NCBI RefSeq assembly: GCF_013294005.1
Contig: NZ_JABSNK010000001.1
Location: forward strand, 434,001-498,000
Length of the DNA stretch: 64,000 bases
Direction: 5' to 3'
From: Flavobacterium gelidicaeli
GTDB taxonomy: Bacteria > Bacteroidota > Bacteroidia > Flavobacteriales > Flavobacteriaceae
Positions 42,672 through 50,164 of this stretch are shown in pieces. Every line of letters begins with the position of its first letter. Position 1 is the stretch's first letter. The notes below the pieces were generated by a model, which saw nothing but the letters and a program-made list of their open reading frames with translations, was not told where the DNA came from and did no database searches. The position numbers and the translations under genes were made by a program.

Positions 42672-42992
42672 ATGATACAACATTTAGATAAAACCAATTT
42701 TGAAGCTACCATTAATAATAACGATGTCGTACTAGTAGACTTTTTTGCTGACTGGTGCGGACCATGTAAAGCTTTGCATCCTGCCCTTGAAGAATTAGCA
42801 AATAACTTTGACGGTAAAGCAGTGATTTCGAAAATCAATGTAGACAAAAGTCCAGAGCTTGCAGCACAGTTTAAAGTGAGAAGCATCCCGGCATTATTTT
42901 ACTTTAAAAACGGAGAAATTGTAGGTAGTCAAAACGGAGTACAAAGTGCATCAGTGATGGGTAGCCATTTGAAAAACATTATAAAAGGATAA
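42672..42992 (+). CDS. trxA: Thioredoxin
   Basis: A 106-residue thioredoxin with the active site DWCGPCK (about residues 29-35), the cis-proline SIPAL and the C-terminal GxxSxxxLxxxI helix. It reduces disulphides in the cytoplasm. I start at ATG 42672 (MIQHLDKTNFEATI); an upstream TTG at 42645 lies within the repeat end and is unlikely. The OsmC gene follows after 4 bases. Confidence 0.95.
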   Translation: MIQHLDKTNFEATINNNDVVLVDFFADWCGPCKALHPALEELANNFDGKAVISKINVDKSPELAAQFKVRSIPALFYFKNGEIVGSQNGVQSASVMGSHLKNIIKG

Positions 42993-42996
42993 GATC

Positions 42997-43425
42997 ATGG
43001 GAAAGAAAATAAACATCAAAAACCTTCCAACGGGTTACCAATCATTGATTACAAACGGTAGACATGCGATTGTGGGTGACGAGCCTGCAAATAGCAAAGG
43101 AACTGATCTAGGGTTCTCACCAGAGGATTTAATCTTATCCAGTATTGCGATGTGCAAAGTGGCAACGGTGCGATACATTGCCAGAAAAAATAACTGGACG
43201 ATAGGTGAAGTAGATGGCGAGTTTGAACTTAATGTAAAGCGTGGCGAAGGTGGTAAACTAACCTCTAACGTTACCGCAAAAATCAAAATTGAAGGCGACC
43301 TAACTGCTGAACAAAAAGCAGAATTATTAAAACAAGCCGATGCCTGCTACGTACACCGCATGATTGAAGGCGAGTGGAATATTGAAAGTGCCAAGGAGCT
43401 AATTACAGAAGCGGTTACAGCTTAA
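42997..43425 (+). CDS. OsmC family peroxiredoxin-like protein
   Basis: A 142-residue protein of the OsmC/Ohr family, which reduces organic peroxides by a cysteine pair. The first cysteine is in SIAMCKVATV (about residue 53) and the second in ADACYVHRMI (about residue 117). It lies directly after thioredoxin, which could recycle it. The arrangement argues for a combined peroxide-defence operon. Confidence 0.9.
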   Translation: MGKKINIKNLPTGYQSLITNGRHAIVGDEPANSKGTDLGFSPEDLILSSIAMCKVATVRYIARKNNWTIGEVDGEFELNVKRGEGGKLTSNVTAKIKIEGDLTAEQKAELLKQADACYVHRMIEGEWNIESAKELITEAVTA

Positions 43426-43475
43426 TATACAACAGCATTACAACCTTACAAATAGAAATAATTAAAATCAAAAAC

Positions 43476-43937
43476 ATGAAAAATTTAAAATCAACATTAG
43501 TAGTAGCATTTATTGCTTTATTTTCAAACGGAGTATTTTCACAAGTAGATGCTATTGACAAATCAGGTTTGGCTATAGGTGGATATGATGTCGTTTCATA
43601 CCAAAAAGACCACAAACCAATGAAAGGAACCGTTAATTTTGCAGAACAAAACGAAAAGGTTACTTATTACTTTACGTCAAAAGAAAATGCAAAAGCTTTT
43701 AAAGCAAATCCTAAAAAATACTTACCACAAGTAAACGGTTACTGCGCTTGGGGTGTAGCTGAAAAAGACTCAAAATTCTCTATCAATCCTGAAACGTTTA
43801 AAGTGGTTGACAATAAATTATACTTGTTTTTTAATGGCGACATAAACGGAGCTAAAGTGAACACATTAGATATTTGGAACAAAGATGAATCTAAATACCT
43901 TTCAGCAATTGACAGCAAGTGGGCTGCAATTAAATAA
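43476..43937 (+). CDS. Exported YHS domain-containing protein
   Basis: A 153-residue protein with a signal peptide (cut near VFSQ, about residue 23). The segment GLAIGGYDVVSYQ followed by KAFKANPKKYLPQVNGYCAWGVA is the YHS fold with its single conserved cysteine, often proposed to bind metal. Located in the periplasm. It ends the cluster before a strong terminator. Confidence 0.88.
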   Translation: MKNLKSTLVVAFIALFSNGVFSQVDAIDKSGLAIGGYDVVSYQKDHKPMKGTVNFAEQNEKVTYYFTSKENAKAFKANPKKYLPQVNGYCAWGVAEKDSKFSINPETFKVVDNKLYLFFNGDINGAKVNTLDIWNKDESKYLSAIDSKWAAIK

Positions 43938-43979
43938 TTACAATACAAATAGTTAATTACCACCACTACAAATTGTCCT

Positions 43980-44015
43980 AAAAGAGCTTGACGCTATAGC
44001 GTTGAGCTCTTTTTG
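43980..44015 (+). terminator. Terminator after the redox cluster
   Basis: AAAAGAGCT-TG-ACGC pairs with GCGT-TG-AGCTCTTTTT. Confidence 0.88.
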
Positions 44016-44105
44016 TTTGCGCAAAATACTAAAAAAGAATTTTCTAGTAATGCGCTTATTTTAGTACTTTTGAAACGCATTAATAAAGTAGCACAATTAA
44101 AAATA

Positions 44106-44840
44106 ATGAAAAAAATATTTAAAATAATCGCAGTCATTCTGTTGGTTATTATCGTTTTATTACTTGGTTTCTCCTATTTCGCTAGCAAGCCTATTCCTCA
44201 AGGAGAGCGTGGCTCAAAAGCCGAAGCGCTTACCAACAAAATTCAGCTTGAGATTAATCAAAAAGCATGGGAGACTACAGCGGCAATTTCGTTTACCTTT
44301 AGAGGAGAACATCATTACTTATGGGACAAAGCCAATAATAATGTACAAGTGAAATGGGATGGCAAAACGGTTATTTATAACAACCAAACCTTAAAAGGGA
44401 TTGCTTATGATAATGAACAATTGCTAACAGGAGACGATAAAACAGCCGCTATTAAAAAAGCAAATGATTACTTTAATAACGATTCATTCTGGTTAGTAGC
44501 TCCGTTTAAATTACGCGATTTAGGCACTACAAGAAGCATTGTAAAAATAGGCAATCAAGATGCACTATTAGTTACTTATGCCTCTGGAGGCAGCACACCG
44601 GGAGACTCTTACTTGTGGCTACTGGATGCAGATTATTTACCTAGAGCATGGCAAATGTGGGTAGGAATTATTCCTATAGGTGGTATCGAGGCAAGTTGGG
44701 AGGACTGGACGACCTTCCCGAGCGGACTTAGAATTGCAACCATGCATAGAGGATTGTTTGATTTAAAATTAGATAATGTTAAAGTAGGACAATCTGTTGA
44801 GCAAATTAATGATGGCAACAACCCGTTTACGGCCTTGTAA
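44106..44840 (+). CDS. Membrane-anchored or exported protein of unknown function
   Basis: A 244-residue protein with an N-terminal hydrophobic anchor (KIFKIIAVILLVIIVLLLGF), then a soluble domain rich in aromatic residues (FTFRGEHHYLWDKANN, YLWLLDADYLPRAWQMW). I do not recognise the family; the folded part resembles outer-membrane lipoprotein-sorting-type beta sheets only loosely. I start at ATG 44106; the longer frame from 44013 would put the anchor in the middle. It lies after the redox cluster terminator, so it is a separate unit. Confidence 0.7.
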   Translation: MKKIFKIIAVILLVIIVLLLGFSYFASKPIPQGERGSKAEALTNKIQLEINQKAWETTAAISFTFRGEHHYLWDKANNNVQVKWDGKTVIYNNQTLKGIAYDNEQLLTGDDKTAAIKKANDYFNNDSFWLVAPFKLRDLGTTRSIVKIGNQDALLVTYASGGSTPGDSYLWLLDADYLPRAWQMWVGIIPIGGIEASWEDWTTFPSGLRIATMHRGLFDLKLDNVKVGQSVEQINDGNNPFTAL

Positions 44841-44861
44841 TATGCTGCGTTTATAAAATTT

Positions 44862-44901
44862 AAAAGCTGTTAGAAAGGTAATTTTCTAACAGCTTTTTTT
44901 T
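44862..44901. terminator. Bidirectional terminator
   Basis: AAAAGCTGTTAGAAA pairs with TTTTCTAACAGCTTTT and has A and T runs. It separates the exported protein gene from the convergent Lrp gene. Confidence 0.9.
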
Positions 44902-44903
44902 GC

Positions 44904-45365
44904 TTAAAAATTTAAAGCAGTACTGTGCTTGATCTCGCCCATCACAAATATGGTTTGCGTATTCCCTATGTTTTCAATTGTAGAGAGTTTATTCATTACA
45001 AAATCTTGGTAGCTCACCATGTCTTTGACTAATATTTTCAGCATGAAATCATAATCACCTGCAATATTGTACGATTCGATTATTTCAGGAAGCGCTACAA
45101 TATCTCTAACAAAATTACTTCCTACATTGCGTGCGTGTTCTTTTAGACGAACATTGCAAAAAACGATCATTCCTAAATTCATTTTTTGCTTGTCTAATAA
45201 AGCGACGTACTTCATAATGTAGCCGTCTTTCTCTAATCTCTTAATGCGTTCGTAAACTGGAGTAGCCGTTAAAAATAACTTCGCTGCCAAGTCTTTTATG
45301 TTGATATGAGCATCTTCTTGCAGGTGTTTTAATATCTGCAAATCAGTTGTGTCTAAATTTTCCAT
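44904..45365 (-). CDS. Lrp/AsnC family transcriptional regulator
   Basis: A 153-residue regulator with an N-terminal helix-turn-helix (AHINIKDLAAKLFLTATPVYERIKRLEKDG, quoted here from about residue 19) and a C-terminal RAM/AsnC ligand-binding domain (about 65-150) with the GDYDFMLK segment. It is divergent from metE, and a long inverted repeat lies between them, so metE is its likely target with an amino acid as co-effector. Confidence 0.92.
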   Translation of the reverse strand: MENLDTTDLQILKHLQEDAHINIKDLAAKLFLTATPVYERIKRLEKDGYIMKYVALLDKQKMNLGMIVFCNVRLKEHARNVGSNFVRDIVALPEIIESYNIAGDYDFMLKILVKDMVSYQDFVMNKLSTIENIGNTQTIFVMGEIKHSTALNF

Positions 45366-45442
45366 AGCGTTTTTTACTGTTGGTGTTCTCTTTTTAGTTC
45401 CTAAACAATAAAAAATACTGCTTAAAACACCTTATTCAGTTC

Positions 45443-45477
45443 TTATTACTTAGTTATAATACAAAATTAAGTAATAA
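45443..45477. promoter_or_regulatory. Candidate Lrp operator in the Lrp-metE intergenic region
   Basis: TTATTACTTA (45443-45452) and TAAGTAATAA (45468-45477) are perfect 10-base inverted arms separated by 15 bases. The centre is about 43 bases before the start point predicted from the TACCTTTG box. This fits dimeric or octameric Lrp binding. Confidence 0.6.
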
Positions 45478-45489
45478 ACACTAAGCGCA

Positions 45490-45497
45490 TACCTTTG
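45490..45497 (+). promoter_or_regulatory. Promoter box for metE
   Basis: TACCTTTG matches TAnnTTTG, 24 bases before the ATG at 45521. No SAM riboswitch fold is visible in the short leader. Confidence 0.6.
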
Positions 45498-45520
45498 TAA
45501 AGAAATAAATACTAAAAAAC

Positions 45521-47845
45521 ATGAAAACAAACAACTTAGGATTTCCAAGAATAGGTAGCAACAGAGAATTAAAAAAAGCAAGTGAACTATACTGGTCTGG
45601 TCAAATTACTGCTGATGCCCTTTTAACTGTTGGTAAAGAGATTAGGTTAGCTAACTGGAGACTACAATCTCAAGCAGGCATTGATTTGATTCCGTCAAAT
45701 GATTTTTCTTTTTACGATCAGGTGTTGGATTTATCGTTAACATTAGGAGTGATTCCGGAGCAGTATGCCGCTTTCGCGAAAGAGAATTCGGTTCTCGATT
45801 TGTATTTTGCTATGGCAAGAGGAGCACAAAAAGAAGGACAAGATGTTGTAGCCATGGAAATGACGAAGTGGTTTGATACCAATTACCATTATATCGTACC
45901 TGAATTCACAAAAGATCAAGAGTTCAAATTGTTTTCTAATAAAATTATAGATGAATATAAAGAAGCAAAAGCTGCTGGTTTTGAAACTAAGCCGGTAATT
46001 ATAGGACCCGTTTCTTACTTGCTACTGGGAAAAGAAAAGCAAGAAGGCTTTCATAGCATTGACCTTATCGAAAAATTACTGCCAGTTTATTTCGGAATTT
46101 TACAAAAACTACAGGACGAAAAAGTAGCCTACGTACAGTTTGACGAACCATTCCTGGCCTTAAATCTTACTGATGTTGAGCGAGCTGCTTTAGTGCATAC
46201 GTACACAAAAATAAACGAGAAATTCCCTCAAATAAAAATCATTCTAGCCAACTACTTTGATTGCTTTGGAGAAAATTTGGCCACAGCCTTATCCCTACCC
46301 GTCCACACTTTCCATTTAGATTTAGTGCGTTGCCCTTTGCAACTAGATGATATTTTAGAATCTAATCTATTAGCCGAAACAACCTCGCTTTCTCTAGGCG
46401 TTGTAGATGGAAGAAACATTTGGAAAAACGATTTCAAAAAATCAGTAGCGCTAATTCAAAAGGCGGTAGATGCCCTTGGTGCTGATCGCGTTTTAATTGC
46501 GCCATCTTGTTCCTTGATTCATTCCCCTTGCGACTTAGATCTAGAAACTAACGAGGCAACTCTAACAGCCGAAGTGAAACAATGGTTGGCTTTTGCCAAA
46601 CAAAAAATAAACGAAGTGGTGGTGCTTCGCAATCTGGTATCGGGAGAAATCACTGATTATGATCAAGCCTTATTTGAAGAAAATACGCTTGCAAACGACA
46701 ATAAAAAGAAAGCCACCATCATTCATAACGCAGCCGTAAAAGAAAGAGTTGCTGCGATTACCACTGAAGACTCACAAAGAAACAATCCGTTCTCTGTGCG
46801 AAGACAACTTCAAATTGATGCCTTGCAACTGCCTTTATTTCCTACGACAACTATAGGTTCGTTTCCACAAACTCCTGAAGTACGTAGCTGGAGAGCCAAG
46901 TTTAAAAAAGGAGAATTATCACAAGAAGCGTATGATGGTCTTATCCGAAAAGAAACAGAAGAAACGATTCGTTTTCAAGAAGAATCAGGAATTGATGTTC
47001 TTGTACATGGCGAGTTTGAGCGTAATGATATGGTAGAGTATTTTGGGGAGCAACTGGACGGATTTGCTTTTACAAAAAACGGTTGGGTTCAAAGCTATGG
47101 TAGCCGTTGTGTAAAGCCTCCCGTAATTTACGGTGATGTATCGAGACCACAACCCATGACTGTAAAATGGGCTGAGTTTGCACAATCGCTTACGCCAAAA
47201 TGGGTTAAAGGAATGCTTACCGGACCAGTAACCATCTTGCAGTGGTCGTTTGTACGTAATGACCAAGCAAGATCGGTAACCTGCACTCAAATTGCATTGG
47301 CTATTCGTGATGAAGTAGTCGATCTAGAGAAAGCAGGAATTAAAATAATCCAAATCGACGAACCAGCCATTAGAGAAGGACTGCCTTTGCGAAAAGAAGA
47401 ATGGGCGACGTATCTAGATTGGGCGATTAAGGCTTTTAGAATTTCGGCTAGTGGTGTGAGTGACAATACCCAAATTCATACCCACATGTGCTACAGTGAA
47501 TTTAATGATATCATTGAAAATATTGCTGCTATGGACGCCGATGTAATCACGATTGAATGTTCGCGCTCACAAATGGAATTATTAGATGCCTTTGCTGATT
47601 TTAAATATCCTAACGAAATAGGTCCTGGAGTATATGACATACACTCTCCTCGTGTTCCATCACGCCAAGAAATGGTTGATTTATTAGAGAAAGCCGCAGC
47701 AGTAATTCCTGTAGATCAACTGTGGGTAAATCCTGATTGTGGTTTAAAAACACGTCACTGGGACGAAACCAAGAAGGCATTAATCGAAATGGTGAACGCC
47801 GCCAAACAAATGAGAGTTAATGCTGAAACTACTATTACAGTATAA
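45521..47845 (+). CDS. metE: Cobalamin-independent methionine synthase
   Basis: A 774-residue enzyme that transfers the methyl of 5-methyltetrahydropteroyl-triglutamate to homocysteine. The N-terminal half starts with NLGFPRIGSNRELKKA; the catalytic C-terminal half carries TIGSFPQTPEVR, the zinc ligands in IHTHMCYSEF and NPDCGLKTR, and the acidic residue in ITIECSRS. Length is normal. It is controlled by its own promoter beside an Lrp-type regulator, and completes the methyl cycle with ahcY. Confidence 0.96.
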   Translation: MKTNNLGFPRIGSNRELKKASELYWSGQITADALLTVGKEIRLANWRLQSQAGIDLIPSNDFSFYDQVLDLSLTLGVIPEQYAAFAKENSVLDLYFAMARGAQKEGQDVVAMEMTKWFDTNYHYIVPEFTKDQEFKLFSNKIIDEYKEAKAAGFETKPVIIGPVSYLLLGKEKQEGFHSIDLIEKLLPVYFGILQKLQDEKVAYVQFDEPFLALNLTDVERAALVHTYTKINEKFPQIKIILANYFDCFGENLATALSLPVHTFHLDLVRCPLQLDDILESNLLAETTSLSLGVVDGRNIWKNDFKKSVALIQKAVDALGADRVLIAPSCSLIHSPCDLDLETNEATLTAEVKQWLAFAKQKINEVVVLRNLVSGEITDYDQALFEENTLANDNKKKATIIHNAAVKERVAAITTEDSQRNNPFSVRRQLQIDALQLPLFPTTTIGSFPQTPEVRSWRAKFKKGELSQEAYDGLIRKETEETIRFQEESGIDVLVHGEFERNDMVEYFGEQLDGFAFTKNGWVQSYGSRCVKPPVIYGDVSRPQPMTVKWAEFAQSLTPKWVKGMLTGPVTILQWSFVRNDQARSVTCTQIALAIRDEVVDLEKAGIKIIQIDEPAIREGLPLRKEEWATYLDWAIKAFRISASGVSDNTQIHTHMCYSEFNDIIENIAAMDADVITIECSRSQMELLDAFADFKYPNEIGPGVYDIHSPRVPSRQEMVDLLEKAAAVIPVDQLWVNPDCGLKTRHWDETKKALIEMVNAAKQMRVNAETTITV

Positions 47846-47859
47846 CAAAACCTAAAAGC

Positions 47860-47893
47860 AAACCCCTATTGAGATAGGATTCAATAGGGGTTT
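47860..47893 (+). terminator. Terminator after metE
   Basis: AAACCCCTATTGA pairs with TCAATAGGGGTTT, a strong 13-base stem. Confidence 0.85.
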
Positions 47894-48002
47894 ATATTAT
47901 TTAAAACCATACTTTGACAAACCCTTGATTTCTATAATTATCTGAATTAATATTGATTATCACAAATATAATATCAAAAACGAATTGTTGTAAAAATACT
48001 TA

Positions 48003-48482
48003 TCAAGCATTTTGAAAAGAAGCTTTATTCTTTAAGAATTCCTTTTTTTGAACCACATAAGTTCGTGATAATACATCGTGCCAACCTCTAGGCACAGATC
48101 CTAAATAGGACAATCCCTCTAGAGGAATAAAACGACTTAAAGTCCGGATGAAAATCATTTTAATTGTTGGTTTTGAGCCATCGTAGTTTACAACTATGGT
48201 TTTAGTTATCAATTTGGCTACTGTTCGTGAAAAATAAACTTCGGTCAAAAAGTAATACAAAAACAATATTAACAAGCTATAAAAAACAATTTCAGGAATA
48301 CTCATTTCTTCCACCCAGCTTGAAAGAATAAAGTTATTCATGGCTTCAGCTACCAAAACAATAGTCGTTCCAGCGCTTAAAATAAGAATGTAAATAAAAA
48401 GGGAATCGATTATAGCATTTAATAGTCGTTGGCTTTGTGAAGCAAAAAGACTATCTGTAATTTTAAAAGATTGATTTTCCAT
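48003..48482 (-). CDS. RDD family membrane protein
   Basis: A 159-residue membrane protein. SQRLLNAIIDSLF gives the R-x-x-N-x-x-I-D start of the RDD fold, followed by two membrane helices and a third with AKLITKTIVVNYDG; the second R-D pair lies in PRGWHDVLS. RDD proteins are poorly understood, with some acting in ion or proton transport. I start at ATG 48482; the upstream in-frame ATG at 48503 adds seven residues. Confidence 0.8.
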   Translation of the reverse strand: MENQSFKITDSLFASQSQRLLNAIIDSLFIYILILSAGTTIVLVAEAMNNFILSSWVEEMSIPEIVFYSLLILFLYYFLTEVYFSRTVAKLITKTIVVNYDGSKPTIKMIFIRTLSRFIPLEGLSYLGSVPRGWHDVLSRTYVVQKKEFLKNKASFQNA

Positions 48483-48568
48483 AGAAATTATATTAAATAG
48501 CACAATAATTTATAAAAACATAACCTTCTCAAATATAGCGAATTATTATTCGATTATATTATAAATAC

Positions 48569-49123
48569 TCATGACATTAATTTAAAACCTGAACTTGATT
48601 TTAAAGGCAAATGAATTTCAAATACAGATTGTGGATTATTCCAATTAAAACGAGAATCATATTTTTCGAAATGAATGAAGCCTACTTTTAAATGGTCTTC
48701 TACTTGAACTATTGCTTTTGATAATTCAACTTTATAAATCATATAAATGGTGTTTTTGATGTCATCCATTTTTCCAGCATGTTCAAATACGATATATACT
48801 CCTTTGGGAATGGATAAGCGCTGAAAATTTTCTGGTAGTTGTTGTCCTGAAAACGGAATTGCAGCACAATAGAAATACTTTTCGCTGACTTTATAAGTAA
48901 AACCATATTTCACCCAATTAGCTGTATTTTGGCTGAGTTTTAATCGTTGTATCTCGGTATTGAAATGCATCCAATGTTTTTGGATTAGGATTGCGTTTTG
49001 AGTTTGCGAAGTTGTTATTTTGATAGACAAACCAAATGTTTCAATGCTTTCTACATGGGTTATTGTTTTCAATTCCTGGGTTTTAGCTACCCTAAAAATA
49101 GTTTTATTTTGTAGAAAACACAC
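48569..49123 (-). CDS. GyrI-like effector-binding domain protein
   Basis: A 184-residue protein. From about residue 28 it follows the GyrI/SOUL-like effector-binding fold seen in AraC-type and MerR-type regulators: GLSIKITT, then YGFTYKVSEKYFYCAAIPF, KGVYIVFEHAGKMDD and a final FEIHLPL strand. No DNA-binding domain is attached, so it is a stand-alone small-molecule binder. Ligand is unknown. Alternatively a few N-terminal residues may belong to an upstream start. Confidence 0.7.
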   Translation of the reverse strand: MCFLQNKTIFRVAKTQELKTITHVESIETFGLSIKITTSQTQNAILIQKHWMHFNTEIQRLKLSQNTANWVKYGFTYKVSEKYFYCAAIPFSGQQLPENFQRLSIPKGVYIVFEHAGKMDDIKNTIYMIYKVELSKAIVQVEDHLKVGFIHFEKYDSRFNWNNPQSVFEIHLPLKSSSGFKLMS

Positions 49124-49167
49124 ACTTTTTAAAGTGCTTTATTCGAAAAAAAATGATTAATTCAAAT

Positions 49168-49509
49168 TTATTGATTAATAATATTGTCCTTATGGTACAA
49201 GCCATTAAAGATCCTATTATTACTCAATAGTTCATTGGTTGTGTTTTTAACTTCTATCCAATTAGCGTTTGCTAGTTTGCTATTCCTATTCCAATAGTTC
49301 GATAATTTTACCAAAACTTGTTTTTGAAGTACATTCATAAGGATACTATCAGCAATGAAAAGCCTGTTGCACTCTATAAAAAAAGCTAGAACAAATAGCT
49401 CAATATTACTCGCTTGTTTAGAGTAGATGATTAAATCATTCATACAAGTAGAATATATTAAATGTATGCTTTTCTTGATTATTTGCTTTGTATATTGAAT
49501 TACTTTCAT
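49168..49509 (-). CDS. Hypothetical protein, doubtful
   Basis: A 113-residue ORF starting at ATG 49509 (MKVIQYTKQIIKKSIHLIYS). It is mostly helical, with a hydrophobic centre and an Asn-rich end. No family is recognised and an in-frame extension to 49626 is possible. It may be real because it is closely packed before the GyrI-like gene, but the composition is unremarkable and similar to random AT-rich ORFs. Confidence 0.4.
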   Translation of the reverse strand: MKVIQYTKQIIKKSIHLIYSTCMNDLIIYSKQASNIELFVLAFFIECNRLFIADSILMNVLQKQVLVKLSNYWNRNSKLANANWIEVKNTTNELLSNNRIFNGLYHKDNIINQ

Positions 49510-49745
49510 AATTATGTTATTTGATATAACAAATATACTCTGCAAGAAGGCGTTGACTTTTACAGTATTTTTTAATAGTGTTATGAGATTGTTGGGAAAT
49601 ATTCTCCATATACACGAGCAAAGCAATAGTAACCAATATCTAGACCAAAATGTTTATTATCGACAACTAACTTTTATGAACTTTGAATGTTGAAAACTTT
49701 GAAAAATTATTAACAGAATGTTGCATATTTACTACAATATTTATC

Positions 49746-49753
49746 TATCTTTG
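49746..49753 (+). promoter_or_regulatory. Strong orphan promoter
   Basis: TATCTTTG with a TTG at 49721-49723, a near-ideal Bacteroidota promoter on the plus strand. No plus-strand ORF follows it, so it may drive the candidate small RNA described next. Confidence 0.55.
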
Positions 49754-49759
49754 TAACTC

Positions 49760-49840
49760 GTTTAAACGATTATTTAAGAGAAGCCGCCGTCGCTAAACTA
49801 ACGACTTCCCTGATTAAAAATTAATTTTTGACCACTTAGA
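49760..49840 (+). ncRNA. Candidate small RNA
   Basis: The sequence after the orphan promoter contains a CGTTTAAACG palindrome and a G/C-rich stretch around GAAGCCGCCGTCGC that can fold back on GACTTC, in a very AT-rich gap, and ends near AAAAATTAATTTTT, a weak terminator-like hairpin. No known RNA family is recognised. The boundaries are approximate. Confidence 0.35.
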
Positions 49841-49871
49841 TCTGATAGACAGTCTACCTCTGTTTATGATA

Positions 49872-49952
49872 TTACTTTGTAACTTGTTTGGCCACTACCA
49901 ACAATACAATAAGCAAAACCATAAATGCTAAAAACATAAAAGCTTCTATCAT
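49872..49952 (-). CDS. Possible 26-residue single-span membrane peptide
   Basis: ATG at 49950-49952, TAA at 49872. The peptide MIEAFMFLAFMVLLIVLLVV is followed by AKQVTK: one uninterrupted hydrophobic helix and a positive tail, as in known small membrane proteins. It could equally be chance in AT-rich DNA. The rest of the 49510-50164 gap, apart from the promoter, the candidate RNA and the nrdA terminator, shows nothing I recognise. Confidence 0.4.
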   Translation of the reverse strand: MIEAFMFLAFMVLLIVLLVVAKQVTK

Positions 49953-50120
49953 TTTTTTTTGATATTTAGTTAATTAATACAAGCATTTGGTACTCTACTA
50001 GCATATACCATACATATAATAACACAATAGACATTCTAGTTTAATTTTGGACATAAAAACACATTGATGTGAATTATAACAATTCATCATCATTAGTGTT
50101 TTTTCGATCACATATTCCTT

Positions 50121-50149
50121 ATAAAAGGCCTCAATTAAGAGGCCTTTAT
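50121..50149 (-). terminator. Terminator after nrdA
   Basis: ATAAAAGGCCTC pairs with GAGGCCTTTAT around AATTAA. It lies just past the nrdA stop, on the minus strand. Confidence 0.85.
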
Positions 50150-50164
50150 CATTCTATATATTAA

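Noticed and set aside
42539..42886. 115-codon minus-strand ORF over the repeat and thioredoxin gene
   Set aside because: Antisense to a clear thioredoxin gene and partly within a non-coding repeat; no recognisable product.
45366..45520. SAM or cobalamin riboswitch upstream of metE
   Set aside because: The leader predicted from the promoter box is only about 20 bases, too short; the symmetry upstream fits a protein operator better.
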